Positions 17,563 through 26,886 of a DNA stretch of 64,000 nt are shown piece after piece. The stretch is from Dickeya lacustris (lineage in GTDB: Bacteria; Pseudomonadota; Gammaproteobacteria; Enterobacterales; Enterobacteriaceae), in assembly GCF_029635795.1 (NCBI RefSeq), contig NZ_CP114280.1, positions 1,984,001 through 2,048,000 of the forward strand, written 5' to 3'. Within the stretch, counting starts at the first letter, position 1. The number at the start of each line of letters is the position of its first letter. Both the position numbers and the translations under genes were made by a program. Below the pieces are notes generated by a model, which saw nothing but the letters and a program-made list of their open reading frames with translations, made no database searches and was not told the DNA's origin.

Positions 17563-18948
17563 ATGGCCAAAGCCGTTAAACGCGCCTTTGTCTGTAATGA
17601 GTGCGGGGCCGACTACCCTCGCTGGCAAGGTCAGTGCAGCGCCTGCCACGCCTGGAACACCATTACCGAAGTGCGGCTGGCCGCCGCCGCCTCCTCAACA
17701 CGCAGCGACCGTTTCTCCGGTTATGCCGGGGACGGTGGCAGTGTGAGCCGGGTGCAAAAACTCTCTGAGATTAGCCTCGAAGCGCTGCCGCGCTTTTCTA
17801 CCGGTTTTCTCGAGTTTGACCGGGTGCTCGGTGGCGGCGTGGTACCGGGCAGCGCTATCCTCATCGGCGGCAACCCCGGGGCCGGTAAAAGCACCCTGCT
17901 GCTACAAACCCTGTGCAAGCTCGCCGAACAGATGAAAACCCTGTACGTCACCGGCGAGGAGTCGCTCCAGCAGGTGGCGATGCGCGCTCACCGCCTCGGC
18001 CTGCCTGCGCAGCACATCAATATGTTGTCTGAAACCAGCATTGAGCAAATCTGCCTGATTGCCGAGCAAGAACAGCCTAAGCTGATGGTCATCGACTCGA
18101 TTCAGGTGATGCATCTGGCGGATATTCAGTCCTCTCCCGGCAGCGTGGCGCAGGTGCGCGAAACGGCGGCTTACCTGACGCGTTTTGCCAAAACCCGTGG
18201 CGTCGCCATTATCATGGTCGGCCATGTCACCAAAGACGGCTCGCTGGCGGGCCCCAAAGTGCTGGAGCACTGCATTGACTGCTCAGTGCTGCTCGACGGC
18301 GACGCTGATTCCCGCTTTCGCACCCTGCGCAGCCACAAAAACCGCTTTGGTGCGGTGAATGAGCTGGGCGTTTTCGCCATGACCGAGCAAGGCCTGCGGG
18401 AAGTCAGCAATCCTTCGGCCATTTTTCTCAGCCGGGGCGATGAAATCACCTCCGGCAGTTCGGTGATGGTGGTCTGGGAAGGCACCCGCCCGCTGCTGGT
18501 GGAAATTCAGGCGCTGGTCGATCACTCGATGATGGCGAATCCACGCCGGGTGGCCGTCGGGCTGGAACAAAACCGGTTGGCAATTTTACTGGCGGTGCTG
18601 CACCGTCACGGCGGCCTGCAAATGGCCGACCAAGACGTGTTCGTCAACGTCGTCGGCGGCGTGAAAGTGACCGAAACCAGCGCGGATCTGGCGCTGCTGC
18701 TGTCGCTGGTGTCCAGTTTCCGCTCGCGCCCGCTGCCGCAGGATCTGGTGGTGTTCGGCGAGGTCGGGCTGGCCGGTGAAATTCGCCCGGTGCCAAGTGG
18801 ACAAGAGCGTATCACCGAAGCGGCAAAACACGGTTTTAAGCGTGCTATCGTGCCGTTTGCCAATATGCCGAAAAAACCTCCCGCCAACATGCAGGTGATG
18901 GGGGTAAAAAAATTATCAGATGCGCTGGCTATCCTTGACGATCTGTAA
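17563..18948 (+). CDS. radA: DNA repair protein RadA (Sms)
   Basis: RecA-like, DnaB-type branch-migration helicase in recombinational repair. 461 residues (E. coli 460). N-terminal C4 zinc finger (CNEC at 11-14, CSAC at 25-28), Walker A GGNPGAGKST, the RadA-specific KNRFG motif and a C-terminal Lon-protease-like domain (EVGLAGEIRPV...). Start at ATG 17563, with AGGAGGG upstream. Between serB and nadR. Confidence 0.97.
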   Translation: MAKAVKRAFVCNECGADYPRWQGQCSACHAWNTITEVRLAAAASSTRSDRFSGYAGDGGSVSRVQKLSEISLEALPRFSTGFLEFDRVLGGGVVPGSAILIGGNPGAGKSTLLLQTLCKLAEQMKTLYVTGEESLQQVAMRAHRLGLPAQHINMLSETSIEQICLIAEQEQPKLMVIDSIQVMHLADIQSSPGSVAQVRETAAYLTRFAKTRGVAIIMVGHVTKDGSLAGPKVLEHCIDCSVLLDGDADSRFRTLRSHKNRFGAVNELGVFAMTEQGLREVSNPSAIFLSRGDEITSGSSVMVVWEGTRPLLVEIQALVDHSMMANPRRVAVGLEQNRLAILLAVLHRHGGLQMADQDVFVNVVGGVKVTETSADLALLLSLVSSFRSRPLPQDLVVFGEVGLAGEIRPVPSGQERITEAAKHGFKRAIVPFANMPKKPPANMQVMGVKKLSDALAILDDL

Positions 18949-19018
18949 GACCTGTCTGATAGATTAGCCACCACGCGACGCAAGACAGTGGCGACGTGCA
19001 TGTCACCGCTGAGTTACT

Positions 19019-19048
19019 ATTACGCATATACAGATTACGCATATACAG
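19019..19048. repeat. 15-bp tandem duplication
   Basis: ATTACGCATATACAG occurs twice head to tail between radA and nadR. Confidence 0.9.
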
Positions 19049-19137
19049 AAAGCGTTTCTAACCTGATGCAGCGCGCCCGCCCCGGACGGACATCCGGCAG
19101 GTAGCGCGCCTTATCCGTCGCACCGGAGTAGCAAAGC

Positions 19138-20385
19138 ATGTCCCCCTACGATTACCTGAAAACGGCCATCAGACAAAAAGGCTGTACTCTGCAACAGGTG
19201 GCCGATGCCGCAGGCATGACCAAGGGTTATCTGAGCCAGTTGCTGAATGCCAAAATCAAAAGCCCCAGCGCGCAAAAGCTTGAATCACTGCATCGCTTTT
19301 TGGGGCTGGAGTTTCCCTACCAGCAAAAGAGTATTGGCGTGGTATTCGGTAAATTCTACCCGCTGCACACCGGCCATATTTACCTGATCCAGCGCGCCTG
19401 TAGTCAGGTTGATGAGCTGCACGTGGTGCTGGGCTATGACGAGCCGCGCGACCGCCTGCTGTTTGAACACAGTTCCATGTCGCAACAGCCAACGGTCAGC
19501 GACCGACTGCGCTGGTTGCTGCAAACGTTTAAATATCAAAAAAATATTCATATTCATGCTTTTAACGAGCAGGGCATGGAGCCCTATCCGCACGGCTGGG
19601 ATGTCTGGAGCCGGGGTATCAAGCACTTTATGGCGGAAAAAGGCATCGACCCGCGCTATGTCTACACCAGCGAAGAGCAGGATGCGGCGCAATACCGCGA
19701 GCATCTGGGCATCGACACCGTACTGATCGACCCGAAACGATCGTTCATGAACATCAGCGGCGCGCAGATCCGCAACGATCCTTTCCGCTACTGGGAATAT
19801 ATTCCGACCGAGGTGAAACCGTTTTTTGTGCGCACCGTGGCGATTCTGGGCGGCGAGTCGAGCGGCAAATCGACGCTGGTCAACAAGCTGGCAAACATGT
19901 TCAACACCACCAGCGCCTGGGAATATGGCCGCGATTATGTGTTTTCTCATCTGGGCGGCGATGAGATGGCGCTACAGTATTCCGATTACGACAAAATCGC
20001 CCTGGGGCAAGCTCAGTACATTGATTTTGCAGTGAAATACGCGAATAAAGTGGCGTTCATCGATACCGACTTCATCACCACGCAGGCGTTTTGCAAAAAG
20101 TATGAAGGCCGTGAACACCCGTTCGTACAGGCGCTGGTTGAAGAGTACCGTTTTGATCTGGTGATTTTGCTGGAAAACAACACGCCGTGGGTGGCGGATG
20201 GCTTACGCAGCCTCGGCAGCTCGGCGGATCGCAAAGCCTTTCAGGATGTGCTCAAGGCGATGCTGGCGGAAAACAGCGTGCCTTATGTCCACATCACAGA
20301 GTCTGACTACGACAACCGATTTCTGCGTTGCGTGGAGTTGGTGCAACAGTTACTCGGCCATGAGCGCCAGATCCCCAAAACCTGA
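19138..20385 (+). CDS. nadR: NadR: NAD repressor, NMN adenylyltransferase and nicotinamide riboside kinase
   Basis: Trifunctional regulator of NAD metabolism, 415 residues (E. coli 410). N-terminal helix-turn-helix (CTLQQVADAAGMTKGYLSQLL, about 16-36) that represses NAD biosynthetic genes. Central adenylyltransferase with GKFYPLHTGH (about 71-80). C-terminal kinase with P-loop GGESSGKST (about 238-246) and a Walker B-like VAFIDTD. All three domains look intact. ATG at 19138. Third gene of the serB-radA-nadR block. Confidence 0.97.
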   Translation: MSPYDYLKTAIRQKGCTLQQVADAAGMTKGYLSQLLNAKIKSPSAQKLESLHRFLGLEFPYQQKSIGVVFGKFYPLHTGHIYLIQRACSQVDELHVVLGYDEPRDRLLFEHSSMSQQPTVSDRLRWLLQTFKYQKNIHIHAFNEQGMEPYPHGWDVWSRGIKHFMAEKGIDPRYVYTSEEQDAAQYREHLGIDTVLIDPKRSFMNISGAQIRNDPFRYWEYIPTEVKPFFVRTVAILGGESSGKSTLVNKLANMFNTTSAWEYGRDYVFSHLGGDEMALQYSDYDKIALGQAQYIDFAVKYANKVAFIDTDFITTQAFCKKYEGREHPFVQALVEEYRFDLVILLENNTPWVADGLRSLGSSADRKAFQDVLKAMLAENSVPYVHITESDYDNRFLRCVELVQQLLGHERQIPKT

Positions 20386-20392
20386 GCGACGT

Positions 20393-21025
20393 TCACTCAG
20401 AATCAGAATAGGCAGACCAGCGCCAGTAGCGGGAAGGGGTTATCACTTCCGGCAATGGAATATCCCAATGCGCCACAGGCAGCACCGGCACCTGTTGGCA
20501 ATCATGGGCCAGCCCAATCGGGTAAGGCCCATGGGTACGCCAGTGCTGCAAGGTTCTATCATAAAACCCGCCCCCCATGCCTAGCCGCTGGCCGCTGGCA
20601 TCAAACGCCACCAGCGGCGTCAACAACACGTCCAGTTGCCACACCGGCAGCACATCGCGCACATCCAGCCGGGGTTCCTCTATTTTCAGCCGATTTCGCA
20701 CCAGTTCGGTGTGTTCGCTATAGCGTAAGAACAGCAAATGCCCGGCGCAAAAGGGATGCAACACCGGCAGGTAGACCTGTTTTTGTTGCTGCCACAGCGC
20801 GGCGATTAATGGCTTGGTATCCAGCTCACCATCAAATGACAAAAACAGCGCTACCCGGCTGGCCGACGCGACTCGCGGATGGGCCATCACCCGGTCAGCC
20901 GCCTGGTGAGCAAACTCGCCTTGTTGCTGCGGGCTTAAACTGCGCCGCTGCGCACGCACCTGTTGACGAATCTGTTGACGTAACAACGTGGTGTCGGTGT
21001 CGGAAAAAGCACTGGCTGAATTCAT
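20393..21025 (-). CDS. ygfA: 5-formyltetrahydrofolate cyclo-ligase
   Basis: ATP-dependent conversion of 5-formyl-THF to 5,10-methenyl-THF. 210 residues. Features: basic N-terminal LRQQIRQQVRAQRRSL, and near the C-terminus LLTPLVAFDASGQRLGMGGGFYDRTL, the signature of the family, followed by GLAHDCQQVPVLP. Immediately downstream of 6S RNA (ssrS) on the same strand, as in E. coli, where ssrS and ygfA are co-transcribed. Convergent with nadR (stops 7 bp apart). Confidence 0.95.
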   Translation of the reverse strand: MNSASAFSDTDTTLLRQQIRQQVRAQRRSLSPQQQGEFAHQAADRVMAHPRVASASRVALFLSFDGELDTKPLIAALWQQQKQVYLPVLHPFCAGHLLFLRYSEHTELVRNRLKIEEPRLDVRDVLPVWQLDVLLTPLVAFDASGQRLGMGGGFYDRTLQHWRTHGPYPIGLAHDCQQVPVLPVAHWDIPLPEVITPSRYWRWSAYSDSE

Positions 21026-21077
21026 GCACAGTCACAGATGAAGAGAAAAGAGGCGATGATAACGAGAAAAGAAAGAG

Positions 21078-21260
21078 GGAATCTCCGAGATGCCGCCGCA
21101 GGCTGTAACCCTTGAACCCTTGGTTCAAGGTGAACGCAACGTCGCAGTCTTAAGGCTTCTCGGGCGAACCGAGCGTGCTCACCAACCACGGAGCATTACA
21201 TTCTAAAAGTTGAAATATCGGCTCAGGGGACTTGCCCGCTGACGAACATCTCAGAGAAAT
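21078..21260 (-). ncRNA. ssrS: 6S RNA
   Basis: The minus strand from 21260 begins ATTTCTCTGAGATGTTCG and ends ...GGCATCTCGGAGATTCC, as in E. coli 6S RNA, with the same 183-nt length. Conserved stretches such as GTCCCCTGAGCCGATATTTC, GGTTGGTGAGCA and CTTGAACCAAGGGTTCAAGG are visible, and the two ends pair in the closing stem. 6S RNA mimics an open promoter and sequesters sigma-70 RNA polymerase in stationary phase. Located between zapA and ygfA, as in other enterobacteria. Ends are set by comparison and may be off by one or two bases. Confidence 0.97.
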
Positions 21261-21342
21261 TTTGTTCTTTCACCGCTACCTTACCACGTCTGGCAGCGAT
21301 GTGTTACTCCCAAAAACCGTACTTTTGTCAAAACGAGACGTG

Positions 21343-21672
21343 CTACTCAAATTGCGCGCCCTGACGCTCGGTAATACGGCCTTGTTCCAGCAACGCTTGT
21401 TCAATTGTCTGCTGCAACATACGGATGCGTTGCTCCATATTGGCAGCGTAATCGCGGGTTTTCAACCGCTCTTGCGCCAACTCATGGCACACATTCAGCG
21501 CGGCAATAAACACCAGTTGCTCGGTGTTCGTCACCCGTGTACGCACCTTGAGGTCGTGCAACCGCTGGTTAAGATCTTCCGCAGCCTGATTCAGCGCATC
21601 CTGCTGTTCTGGCGGACAATTCACCCTTAACGAACGGCCAAAAATCTGGATATCTACCGGTTGTGCAGACAT
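21343..21672 (-). CDS. zapA: Cell division protein ZapA
   Basis: Cytoplasmic FtsZ-ring associated protein that bundles FtsZ filaments. 109 residues, the E. coli length. N-terminal globular part ([22 protein letters not shown]) followed by a long coiled coil with heptad pattern (about residues 70-100). ATG at 21672 preceded by AGGAAGGTGAC. Divergent from ygfB and upstream of ssrS. Confidence 0.97.
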   Translation of the reverse strand: MSAQPVDIQIFGRSLRVNCPPEQQDALNQAAEDLNQRLHDLKVRTRVTNTEQLVFIAALNVCHELAQERLKTRDYAANMEQRIRMLQQTIEQALLEQGRITERQGAQFE

Positions 21673-21937
21673 GTCACCTTCCTGCCTTGTGTCATTTCAC
21701 GCCCGCATGAGGCTCACCGCTGCGCGACCCGTGACCGGGCCTGAAAAAGCGGGCGCTACTATATATATCCCAAATCGAAGATACAAGCCCTTTATCCCCG
21801 TTGCGGCACACGCCATCGCCACCGTGTCACTCAGGCAAACGCGCCGGATGGCTTATCGGGAGATGGAGCTTGCTGGTATCGCAACGGAGCTTGGTGGTAG
21901 CATAACACGAACCACCCGCCAACGACGATGAATGCGC

Positions 21938-22522
21938 ATGTCCATACAGAATACACTTCCCGGCTACGAAGCCATCGAGCAGTTGTTACATCAGCATCAG
22001 GTTGCCCTGACTGCCGCAGAAATGCATGGCCTGATAAGCGGCATGCTGTGCGGCGGCAACCATGATGAGAGCTGGAAAACCTTAACCGTTGAACTGACTA
22101 ACGACGGCCTCTCCTTCCCGCAGTCGCTGTCACAACCCTTGCAGCAGTTGTATCAGGCCACGCGCGATACGCTGGAAGAAGAAGGCTTTTTATTCCAGTT
22201 GTTCTTGCCGGATGATACGCAAGAAGACGTGAGCGTGTTCGATCGCGCAGACGCGCTGGCCGGTTGGGTGAACCATTTCCTGCTTGGCCTGGGCGTTGTG
22301 CAGCCCCAGCTCGGCAAGCTGAAAGGTGAGATTAAAGAAGCCATTGACGATCTTCGCAATATTGCCCAGTTGGGTTATGACGAAGACGAAGACAAAGAAG
22401 AGCTGGAGCAGTCTCTGGAAGAGATTATCGAATATGTGCGCGTCGCCGCTATCATGTGCCATAACGAGTTCATTCGCCCAGTGATGCCTGCGCCGGAAAA
22501 ACCGAAACCGACGCTGCACTGA
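21938..22522 (+). CDS. ygfB: UPF0149 family protein YgfB
   Basis: Cytoplasmic helical protein of the YgfB/YecA family, 194 residues. The segments [34 protein letters not shown] and [24 protein letters not shown] match YgfB closely. Exact function is unsettled (in Pseudomonas a homologue modulates AlpA-dependent gene control). Start at the third in-frame candidate ([11 protein letters not shown], 21938), which matches the family N-terminus. First gene of ygfB-pepP-ubiH-ubiI. Confidence 0.95.
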   Translation: MSIQNTLPGYEAIEQLLHQHQVALTAAEMHGLISGMLCGGNHDESWKTLTVELTNDGLSFPQSLSQPLQQLYQATRDTLEEEGFLFQLFLPDDTQEDVSVFDRADALAGWVNHFLLGLGVVQPQLGKLKGEIKEAIDDLRNIAQLGYDEDEDKEELEQSLEEIIEYVRVAAIMCHNEFIRPVMPAPEKPKPTLH

Positions 22523-22661
22523 TGCAATGCTGCAACAGTGCAATCATGCAACAGTGCAACGCTGTAACAGCGCAACCGCTGTTATGCTGATAGATAGCGT
22601 GTAAAGTTAGCGATAAAACGTTACCGATAAACAGTGTATTGATGCCTTTCAGGAGTGGGTA

Positions 22662-23987
22662 ATGACCCAACAAGAATATCTCCGCCGCCGTCTTTCCCTG
22701 CTGGACAAGATGGCTCCGGGCAGTGCGGCAATCCTGTTTGCCGCCCCCGAAGCACAACGCAACGCCGACAGCGAGTATCCATACCGTCAAAGCAGTGATT
22801 TTTGGTATTTCACCGGCTTCAATGAACCTGAAGCTGCGCTGCTGCTGGTAAAAAGCGATGAAAATCACCACCACAGCGTGCTGTTTAACCGCGTGCGTGA
22901 TGTTACCGCTGAAATCTGGTTTGGTCGTCGCCTCGGTCAGGAAGCCGCTCCCGCCAGACTCGGCGTTGATCGGGCATTGCCCTTTAACGATATCGGCGAA
23001 CACTTGCATCTGCTGCTTAATGGCTTAGATGTGGTTTACCACGCTCAGGGCGAATACGCTTACGCCGATAAACTGGTGTTTGCAGCGCTGGACACCTTGC
23101 GTACCGGCGGCTCACGTAAAGGCTTTAAAGCCCCGCCAACCCTGACTGACTGGCGTCCCTGGGTGCACGAAATGCGCTTATTCAAATCGCCTGCGGAAAT
23201 CGATATCCTGCGCCGCGCCGGTGAAATCAGCGCACTGGCCCACACCCGCGCGATGGAGAAATGCCGTCCCGGTATGTTCGAATACCAGTTGGAAGGCGAA
23301 ATCCACCACGAATTCAACCGCCACGGCGCGCGCTATCCGGCTTACAACACCATCGTTGGCGGCGGCGAAAACGCCTGTATTCTGCATTACACCGAAAATG
23401 AATGCGCACTGCGCGATGGCGATCTGGTGCTGATCGACGCTGGCTGCGAATACCAGGGCTATGCGGGCGACATCACGCGCACGTTTCCCGTCAATGGCAA
23501 ATTCACCCCGGCACAGCGCGCCATTTATGACATTGTGCTGGAATCGGAACAGCGCGCCATTGAACTGTTCGCACCGGGCCGCAGCATCCGTGAAGTGAAT
23601 GAAGAAGTGGTCAGGATCATGCTGCGTGGCCTCATCCGTTTAGGCATCCTGCAGGGCGACGTTGACACGCTATTCAGCGAACAGGCGCACCGGGCGTTTT
23701 TCATGCACGGCCTCAGCCACTGGCTGGGTATGGATGTGCATGACGTCGGCGATTACGGCAGCAGCGACCGGGGCCGGGAACTGCAACCAGGCATGGTGCT
23801 CACCGTTGAACCCGGTTTGTATATCGCACCGGATGCTGACGTTCCACCGCAATATCGCGGCATCGGCATTCGTATTGAAGACGATATCGTCATCACCGCA
23901 AACGGTAATGAGGTGCTGACCGCAGCGGTAGTCAAAGACCCGGATGAAATTGAAGCGCTGATGGCGAACGCCGCCAGCAAGAGTTGA
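22662..23987 (+). CDS. pepP: Xaa-Pro aminopeptidase P
   Basis: Dimanganese aminopeptidase removing an N-terminal residue next to proline. 441 residues, same as E. coli. N-terminal creatinase-like domain, then the pita-bread catalytic domain with metal ligands in LIDAGCEYQGYAGDITRTFP (two Asp), MHGLSHWLGMDVHD (His), TVEPGLYI (Glu) and GIRIEDDI (Glu). ATG at 22662, with AGGAGTGGGTA upstream. Its end is 32 bp before the chosen ubiH start, suggesting one transcript. Confidence 0.97.
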   Translation: MTQQEYLRRRLSLLDKMAPGSAAILFAAPEAQRNADSEYPYRQSSDFWYFTGFNEPEAALLLVKSDENHHHSVLFNRVRDVTAEIWFGRRLGQEAAPARLGVDRALPFNDIGEHLHLLLNGLDVVYHAQGEYAYADKLVFAALDTLRTGGSRKGFKAPPTLTDWRPWVHEMRLFKSPAEIDILRRAGEISALAHTRAMEKCRPGMFEYQLEGEIHHEFNRHGARYPAYNTIVGGGENACILHYTENECALRDGDLVLIDAGCEYQGYAGDITRTFPVNGKFTPAQRAIYDIVLESEQRAIELFAPGRSIREVNEEVVRIMLRGLIRLGILQGDVDTLFSEQAHRAFFMHGLSHWLGMDVHDVGDYGSSDRGRELQPGMVLTVEPGLYIAPDADVPPQYRGIGIRIEDDIVITANGNEVLTAAVVKDPDEIEALMANAASKS

Positions 23988-24019
23988 CGTTGCCACCACA
24001 TCGGAGCAGCAATTACACC

Positions 24020-25198
24020 ATGAGCATCATCATTGTGGGCGGCGGCATGGCGGGCGCGACGCTGGCGCTGGCGCTGTCGCATTTGTCCGGCGGCAGTATG
24101 GCCATCGATTTGGTGGAAACTCACCAGCCCTCACAGCACCCGCACCCGGGCTTTGACGCACGCGCTATCGCACTGGCGCAAGGCACCTGTACTCAATTGG
24201 CGGCGATAGGCGTGTGGCAGGCATTGTCATCCGTGGCAACGGCCATCACCGATATTCACGTCAGCGATCAAGGCCACGCAGGTCGGGTACATTTGCAGGC
24301 GCGCGATTATCATCTGGCGGCACTAGGCCATGTGATTGAGTTGCATGAAGCCGGTGAACGCCTGTTCTCCTTGCTGCAACGCGCTCCCGGCGTGCGCCTG
24401 CACTGCCCGGCAACGGTCATCTCTTGCGAGCGGCAGGCGCAAAGCGTCAGCGTATTGCTCGATAACGGCACCCGGCTCACTGGTCAATTGCTGGTTGCCG
24501 CCGATGGTTCACGCTCGGCGCTGGCGCAACAGGCGGGCATCGAATGGCAGTCCTCTTCCTACTCGCAAGTGGCGGTGATTGCCAATGTCACCACCGCTGA
24601 AGCGCACGGTGGTCGAGCCTATGAACGCTTTACCGCCCACGGCCCGCTGGCGCTGTTGCCGATGAGCCAGGGGCGCAGCGCGCTGGTCTGGTGCCACCCG
24701 CTATCGCTGCAGGCTGAAATTGACCACTGGAGCGAGGCGCACTTTCGCCAGCAGCTCCAGCGTGCGTTTGGCTGGCGACTGGGTGAGTTTAAACAGGTCG
24801 GTACACGTCACAGCTACCCGCTGGCGCTGGTCAAAGCCAGCAAGCACATTGGCCATCGGCTGGCGCTGGTCGGCAATGCGGCACAAACGCTGCATCCGAT
24901 TGCCGGGCAAGGGTTTAACCTCGGCCTGCGCGATGTGATGACGCTGGCGCAAACGCTGGTCGATGCAGCGTGCCAAGGCGAGGACATCGGCGGTCAGCAG
25001 GTGTTGCAGCGTTATCAGCAGCGCCGCTTGCCGGATCAAAACCATACCGTGGCGCTGACCGACGGCCTGGTCAAACTGTTCTCTAACCAACGGTTGCCGA
25101 TGGAAGTGGGCCGTAATCTGGGGTTGATGGCGATGAACCACCTGCCCTTGCTGCGCTATGCGCTGGCACGACGAACGCTGGGTTGGGTCGAGCGTTAA
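24020..25198 (+). CDS. ubiH: 2-octaprenyl-6-methoxyphenol hydroxylase UbiH
   Basis: FAD monooxygenase of ubiquinone biosynthesis (C1 hydroxylation). 392 residues. N-terminal dinucleotide motif GGGMAGATLALAL, DG motif (AADGSRSAL) near residue 158, and GNAAQTLHPIAGQGFNLGLRD, the second FAD motif. Start at ATG 24020 (MSIIIVGGG), matching the family. Followed 22 bp later by ubiI, as in E. coli. Confidence 0.96.
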   Translation: MSIIIVGGGMAGATLALALSHLSGGSMAIDLVETHQPSQHPHPGFDARAIALAQGTCTQLAAIGVWQALSSVATAITDIHVSDQGHAGRVHLQARDYHLAALGHVIELHEAGERLFSLLQRAPGVRLHCPATVISCERQAQSVSVLLDNGTRLTGQLLVAADGSRSALAQQAGIEWQSSSYSQVAVIANVTTAEAHGGRAYERFTAHGPLALLPMSQGRSALVWCHPLSLQAEIDHWSEAHFRQQLQRAFGWRLGEFKQVGTRHSYPLALVKASKHIGHRLALVGNAAQTLHPIAGQGFNLGLRDVMTLAQTLVDAACQGEDIGGQQVLQRYQQRRLPDQNHTVALTDGLVKLFSNQRLPMEVGRNLGLMAMNHLPLLRYALARRTLGWVER

Positions 25199-25220
25199 CA
25201 CAGACAGGAATTCATTCTCT

Positions 25221-26429
25221 ATGCAATCATTTGATGTGGTTATCGTGGGCGGTGGTATGGTCGGTCTGGCGCTGGCCTGTGGCTTACAAGGCAGCGGCTT
25301 ACGTGTCGCCGTGCTGGAAAAACACGACGTCAGCGCGCCGTCCCTCAGTGAGCACGCGCTACGCGTCTCGGCTATCAACGCTGCCAGTGAAGCGCTGCTG
25401 CGCAAACTCAATGCCTGGCCGCTGATTGAAGCGCAGCGTCTTAGCCCCTACAACAACATGTATGTCTGGGATAAAGACAGCTTTGGGCAGATTCATTTTT
25501 GTGGTGAAGACCTCGGTTTCACCCGGCTCGGCCACATCATTGAAAATGACGTGATTCAATGGGCGCTCTGGCAACAGGCAGCACAATCGCGCGATGTCAC
25601 GCTGTTCTCCCATGCGCATTTGCAACAGGTGGCCTGGGGAGAAAATGAAGCCTTCATCACCCTCGACGACGGCAGCATGTTGACCGCACGGCTGGTGGTC
25701 GGTGCCGATGGCGCGCACTCCTGGTTACGCCAACACGCCGATATCCCGCTCACTTTTTGGGATTACGGCCATCACGCGCTGGTAGCGACAATTCGTACCG
25801 AACACCCTCACCGGGCGACGGCGAGTCAGGTGTTTCACGGCGACGGTATTCTGGCCTTTTTGCCACTCAGTGACCCGCACCTGTGCTCGATTGTTTGGTC
25901 GTTGCCGCCCGAACGGGCGCAAGAAATGGAACATGCCCCGCAGGCTGAATTTGAAAAACAGCTGGCCATCACGTTCGATATGCATCTGGGCCGCTGCACG
26001 CCAGAAAGCGAACGCCAGTGTTTTCCGCTGACCGCACGCTACGCCCGCAGCTTTGCCGCACACCGGCTGGTATTGATGGGCGATGCCGCACACACTATTC
26101 ATCCCTTGGCCGGTCAGGGCGTCAACCTCGGCTTGATGGATGCGGCAGAATTAATCGCCGAGCTCAAACGGCTGCAAGCTCAGGGGAAAGATATCGGCCA
26201 ACATCTCTACCTGCGCCGCTATGAACGGCGACGCAAACACAGCGCCGCGATGATGCTGGCCAGTATGCAAGGGTTTCGCACGCTGTTTGCCAGCCGCCAC
26301 CCGGCCAGCGGCCTGTTGCGCGATATCGGGCTGAAACTTGCCGATACGCTGCCGGGCGTGAAACCGACGCTGGTGCGCCAGGCCATGGGGCTGCATGACT
26401 TACCGGAATGGCTGGGCCACACGCGATAA
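25221..26429 (+). CDS. ubiI: 2-octaprenylphenol hydroxylase UbiI (VisC)
   Basis: FAD monooxygenase for the C5 hydroxylation step of ubiquinone synthesis. 402 residues. GGGMVGLALACGL at the N-terminus, VGADGAHSWLR (DG motif), and GDAAHTIHPLAGQGVNLGLMDAAEL. Start MQSFDVVIVGGG at 25221, with ACAGGAATT upstream. In E. coli the next genes are gcvT-gcvH-gcvP; they are not present here, so this block ends at ubiI. Confidence 0.96.
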   Translation: MQSFDVVIVGGGMVGLALACGLQGSGLRVAVLEKHDVSAPSLSEHALRVSAINAASEALLRKLNAWPLIEAQRLSPYNNMYVWDKDSFGQIHFCGEDLGFTRLGHIIENDVIQWALWQQAAQSRDVTLFSHAHLQQVAWGENEAFITLDDGSMLTARLVVGADGAHSWLRQHADIPLTFWDYGHHALVATIRTEHPHRATASQVFHGDGILAFLPLSDPHLCSIVWSLPPERAQEMEHAPQAEFEKQLAITFDMHLGRCTPESERQCFPLTARYARSFAAHRLVLMGDAAHTIHPLAGQGVNLGLMDAAELIAELKRLQAQGKDIGQHLYLRRYERRRKHSAAMMLASMQGFRTLFASRHPASGLLRDIGLKLADTLPGVKPTLVRQAMGLHDLPEWLGHTR

Positions 26430-26886
26430 CAGCGCCAGTCTGACAACAGACCCTAACCGATTCGGCCACATTGCCTCTTCGTTGATGATGACATCACCTT
26501 TCATCGAAGAGGTATTCCGCCGCATGTGGCCGCTGGTGAAATACCTCGCCCACACGTTCAATGTGGTCGAGCGGAAAAGCAAGCCAGTGATGTTTACTTT
26601 ATATCCGTGCTGCACACATTCTCGATCCATACCATTATTTATCAGTACATTTATTTTCACCCTACATATATAACCCATCAGCAACAAACATGTAAAAATA
26701 TAAAAACCCCGCAGATAAATAATCACAAAATATATTATCACTAATAAATATCGCTTTAAAAATGAATGCACTCACTTTTCTCGAATAATTAAAAAGAAAA
26801 GCGTATGCTATTGAGAATGGCAATTCTAATGGTTCACAAAATCGGCATGGATTGCCTTTTACATTAAAAATATCAAGGAGATAAAA
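26430..26886. other. Intergenic region with nested inverted repeats and an AT-rich tail
   Basis: About 457 bp without a convincing gene. The left third holds an unusual set of overlapping inverted repeats (26463-26547, listed separately). The right two thirds are strongly AT-rich, ending with AAGGAG before the yagU-like start. Confidence 0.5.
26463..26547. repeat. Nested and mutually exclusive inverted repeats
   Basis: CGGCCACAT (26463) pairs with ATGTGGCCG (26524); inside it CCTCTTCG (26474) pairs with CGAAGAGG (26505). The right arm of the inner stem also overlaps GAGGTATT (26509), which can instead pair with AATACCTC (26540). The two sets of helices cannot form together, as in an RNA switch or attenuator. 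Confidence 0.7.

Noticed and set aside
20455..21108. 217-codon plus-strand ORF
   Set aside because: Antisense to ygfA and extends into 6S RNA.
24701..25411. 236-codon minus-strand ORF
   Set aside because: Antisense to ubiH/ubiI, with no independent motif.
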